From: Melanocharis versteri
Lineage: Eukaryota; Chordata; Aves; Passeriformes; Melanocharitidae
NCBI GenBank assembly: GCA_013397845.1
Contig: VZTG01000476.1
Location: forward strand, 529,009 to 593,008
DNA length: 64,000 bases
Reading direction: 5' to 3'
In this document: piece by piece, positions 61,915 through 64,000 of the stretch
How positions within the stretch are numbered: the stretch's first letter is position 1
How the letters are laid out: each line of letters opens with the position of its first letter
Program-made: the position numbers and the translations under genes
Notes under the pieces: generated by a model
Databases searched by the model: none
What the model was told of the DNA's origin: nothing
What the model saw: only the letters and a program-made list of their open reading frames with translations

Positions 61915-62174
61915 CTGAGATCAGCTCAGCTGGTCAGAGCACGGTGCTGATGAACACCAAGGTCGTGGGTTAGACCCCGTATGGGCCATTCACTCCAGAG
62001 CTGGACTCAGCGATCCTCCTGGCTCCTTTCCAGCTCGGAATGTTCTGTGGCTCCTCACCCAGCCACGATCCTCCTGGCTCCCTTCCAGCTCGGAATGTTC
62101 TGTGGCTCCTCACCCAGCCACGATCCTCCTGGCTCCCTTCCAGCTCGGAATGTTCTGTGGCTCCTCACCCAGCC
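61915..62174 (+). mobile_element. tRNA-Ile-derived SINE (TguSINE1-like) with CR1 tail
   Basis: Bases 61922-61988 align with tRNA-Ile from the D arm (AGCTCAGCTGGTCAGAGC) through the variable region (CACCAAGGTCG) to the acceptor end ATGGGCCA. The B box is GGTTAGACCCC (61968-61978). The 5' acceptor strand no longer pairs and the anticodon arm has an extra base, so it is not a working tRNA gene. The tRNA head is joined to a CR1-type tail (GAGCTGGACTCAGCGATCCT through CCAGCTCGGAATGTTCTGTG), the structure known for the passerine family TguSINE1. The tail is repeated three times in tandem, so 62011-62174 is longer than a normal element. Confidence 0.85.
62011..62174 (+). repeat. 55-bp tandem triplication within SINE tail
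   Basis: Three units start at 62011, 62066 and 62121, each beginning CGATCCTCCTGGCTCC and ending CTCCTCACCCAGCC. They differ by a single T/C at unit position 17, apart from the end of the last copy. Each unit combines about 40 bases of CR1-derived SINE tail with 15 bases (CTCCTCACCCAGCCA) that I cannot assign to the element. Confidence 0.95.
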
Positions 62175-62954
62175 TCGAGAAGCTGAGCTGTACCGAGGGT
62201 TCAGAGGTGATGAGCATTCCCCTGTGCAAGCCAAAAGCTCAGCCACCTTTCCCAGCTATCAGGAAAGGAGCGATGTAGGAAGCAGGGCTGGCACATGGGG
62301 AGACCACGGTCCCTTCTGGCTTGTCAGGAGGCCAGGCTTGGAACTCGCACCCAGAGCTGGCCATGGGAGCAGGGCAGGGCCACCACAGGGCACGGCCTGA
62401 TGGCAGGAGTGGAGCACGGCCACGATGGAGGAGCCACTGTGCAACAGCTGCCCCTGGAGCAGCTCCTCAGACACCCCAGTGCTCCCCTTGCCTCTCACGT
62501 TAACCATCCTTGGAAAACAAGGCAGCTTTCCTGCCAGCCTGATCACAGACCAGCGCCTCACATTCAGTCCTCATCCTGCTCGCCTGCCCTTGGCAGCCCT
62601 GCATTTCAGCCCCCTCGGATGCAAATCCCATTTCGTGTTTCTCTTGCCTCATTCCCAGACAGTGAGTGGCTCTTTCATCATTATGAGCCAATTAAGCCTC
62701 GGCTACCTTATCTGAACAGCTCCAAAGAAGCTGGTGATCTTCCTGAAAGGTGATACATTACAATTGGTTCCAAATTTGCAGGAAAGAGAATAGTGAAACA
62801 TGAGACTTGGAGGTTATTTGAATTAGCCCTGAAGTTAAAAATGGCCAGAAGAACCACCCCCACCTAAAGCTATCAAGGTGTTTGCTTTGAACTTCTGGTC
62901 AGTGCTGCTTCCCAGGAGATAAGGCTAGGCATCTTTTATGCTAGAGATCCTGCT
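62175..62954. other. Intergenic DNA between SINE and CR1
   Basis: GC-moderate sequence with overlapping spurious frames (152 codons at 62295). No element was recognised after the SINE tail. Confidence 0.5.
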
Positions 62955-63052
62955 TGGATCAACCTGGTCTAGGGAAGGTGTCCCTGCCCATGGCAGAGGG
63001 TGGAACGAGAGGGTCTTGAAGGTCCCTTCCAACCCAAACCATTCTGGGATTG
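62955..63052 (+). mobile_element. CR1 LINE 3' end
   Basis: GATCAACCTGGTCTAGGGAA, GGTGTCCCTGCCCATGGCAG, and CCAACCCAAACCATTCTGGG identify a short truncated CR1 tail downstream of NXPH2. Confidence 0.92.
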
Positions 63053-64000
63053 AAATGGTAAACGCCTAAACAGCCATGAGAGAAATATCCCAATTATGAG
63101 GTTTTAGATGGATGCACAGCACTTACACTCCGGCCCACATCTCAAATGCCCCTGATGAAATGCAACTCACCCCGAGCTGTTCTGGAGAATGACAAAGCTA
63201 TCTCTTGAAAAAAATCAGTTCAGGTTTTCAAAACACATCAAGTTCACTTAACTCGGACAGGAGAACACGTTCTGGCTTAGCAGAACTGCTCTGAGAGGAG
63301 CTGTCAGTCTCTTCTAAGCCAGCAGTACTCCTCAAAAGAAGAGGTGGTGGAAGAGTGTTTCTGAAGCAGGTGATGCTGAGCACTGCTAACCTGGGAGCAC
63401 AGCATATTTAACACAGATTTCTGAGCAGGTAAACTAAAGGATTAAAAACTATTTCGAGTTGCCATACTGAAGATGATAAGCAAGCCTATTTATTATATAG
63501 GACTTAGAGCTACTTAATTCCAATCCACTTCTCATGTCAGATATATTTAACTGAGGCGTTTCTGACTTCAGTCGTGGAAGATTTGGATTAGCCAAAGTAC
63601 CCGGGGAAAACAAGATGCCTGCTCACCCCAGCTTCTTGAAGGCAATGCCACACAGGGAGATTGATCTGCCCCGAGGGAATAACCTCTCTCTTCCACTTCC
63701 ATCACTTGGTTTTAAAGTAAAAATACTACAAATACCAGGCCTACAGTCTTTTGTCACAGCCAAGCAGAACCTGACTGCTCCAAGCAAGAACAGCAGCACA
63801 GATGAATGGTGTGCAAGGGTGCCCAGATCCTCGAGGTCAGCCAGGCTCATCAGGTCCAGACATTACGGGATACTTATATTGGGCAAAAAGAGGGGAGAGA
63901 GAAATCTAATTTGATTTGCCACCCCAGTTATCTTTAAAACAAGCACAGCTCCTTATTAAAAATACGAGTATTGAATTGTGTTGCCAGAAGCAGATTAATT
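63053..64000. other. Intergenic DNA at right edge
   Basis: Unique-looking sequence to the window end. The 99-codon frame at 63615 shows no domain. Confidence 0.5.

Noticed and set aside
61915..61988. Functional tRNA-Ile gene
   Set aside because: The acceptor stem does not pair, the anticodon arm has an extra base, the B box is altered and a CR1-type tail follows directly. It is the head of a SINE.
62295..62753. 152-codon ORF downstream of the SINE
   Set aside because: Chance frame in moderately GC-rich DNA, with overlapping frames on both strands.
1..64000. Endogenous retroviral genes or LTRs
   Set aside because: I looked for LTR ends, primer-binding sites and gag/pol/env-like motifs and recognised none. 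Short solo LTRs could still be missed by eye.

Overview
The window is vertebrate nuclear DNA, almost certainly from a bird and probably a passerine. The evidence is at least nine 3' ends of CR1 LINEs with the avian tail (GTCCCTGCCCATGGCAGG, then TTCCAACCCAAACCATTCTG) plus two or three pieces of CR1 reverse-transcriptase coding sequence. There is also one tRNA-Ile-derived SINE with a CR1-type tail, an arrangement known from songbirds as TguSINE1.

Only one protein-coding gene can be supported: neurexophilin-2 (NXPH2) on the + strand, and it appears complete. A short first coding exon (23904-23957, 18 codons, signal peptide) is followed by a GTAAGT donor, a phase-0 intron of about 32.3 kb, and a large second coding exon (56300-57043). 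The predicted preproprotein is 265 residues, with a dibasic processing site RTKRR, four N-glycosylation sequons and six cysteines in the C-terminal domain. Exon 1 lies in a CpG island with a TATA-like box, an 11-codon upstream ORF and a 20-bp promoter-proximal minisatellite. The 3' UTR probably runs to an AATAAA at 59079 and then contains a CR1 fragment.

Layout: 1-21.4 kb is AT-rich intergenic DNA with simple repeats, one probable old CR1 remnant and no recognisable gene. From 21.4 to 22.44 kb there is a CpG-rich patch with a CTCF-like motif, then a 0.7-kb CR1. The promoter and exon 1 lie at 23.3-24.7 kb. Intron 1 (23958-56299) holds a decayed minus-strand CR1 reverse-transcriptase piece, further CR1 tails, an 18-bp perfect inverted repeat at 46.4 kb and a CpG-rich block at 47.6-48.0 kb. 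From 56.3 to 59.1 kb lie exon 2 and the 3' UTR. The last 5 kb is intergenic, with two CR1 tails and the SINE, whose 3' tail is triplicated in a 55-bp tandem repeat.

I found no convincing new gene system. The best leads are the near-perfect hairpin and the CpG-rich block in intron 1, the upstream ORF and minisatellite at the promoter, and the tandem triplication inside the SINE tail. Homology statements rest on recognising families by eye; no database search or alignment was run.
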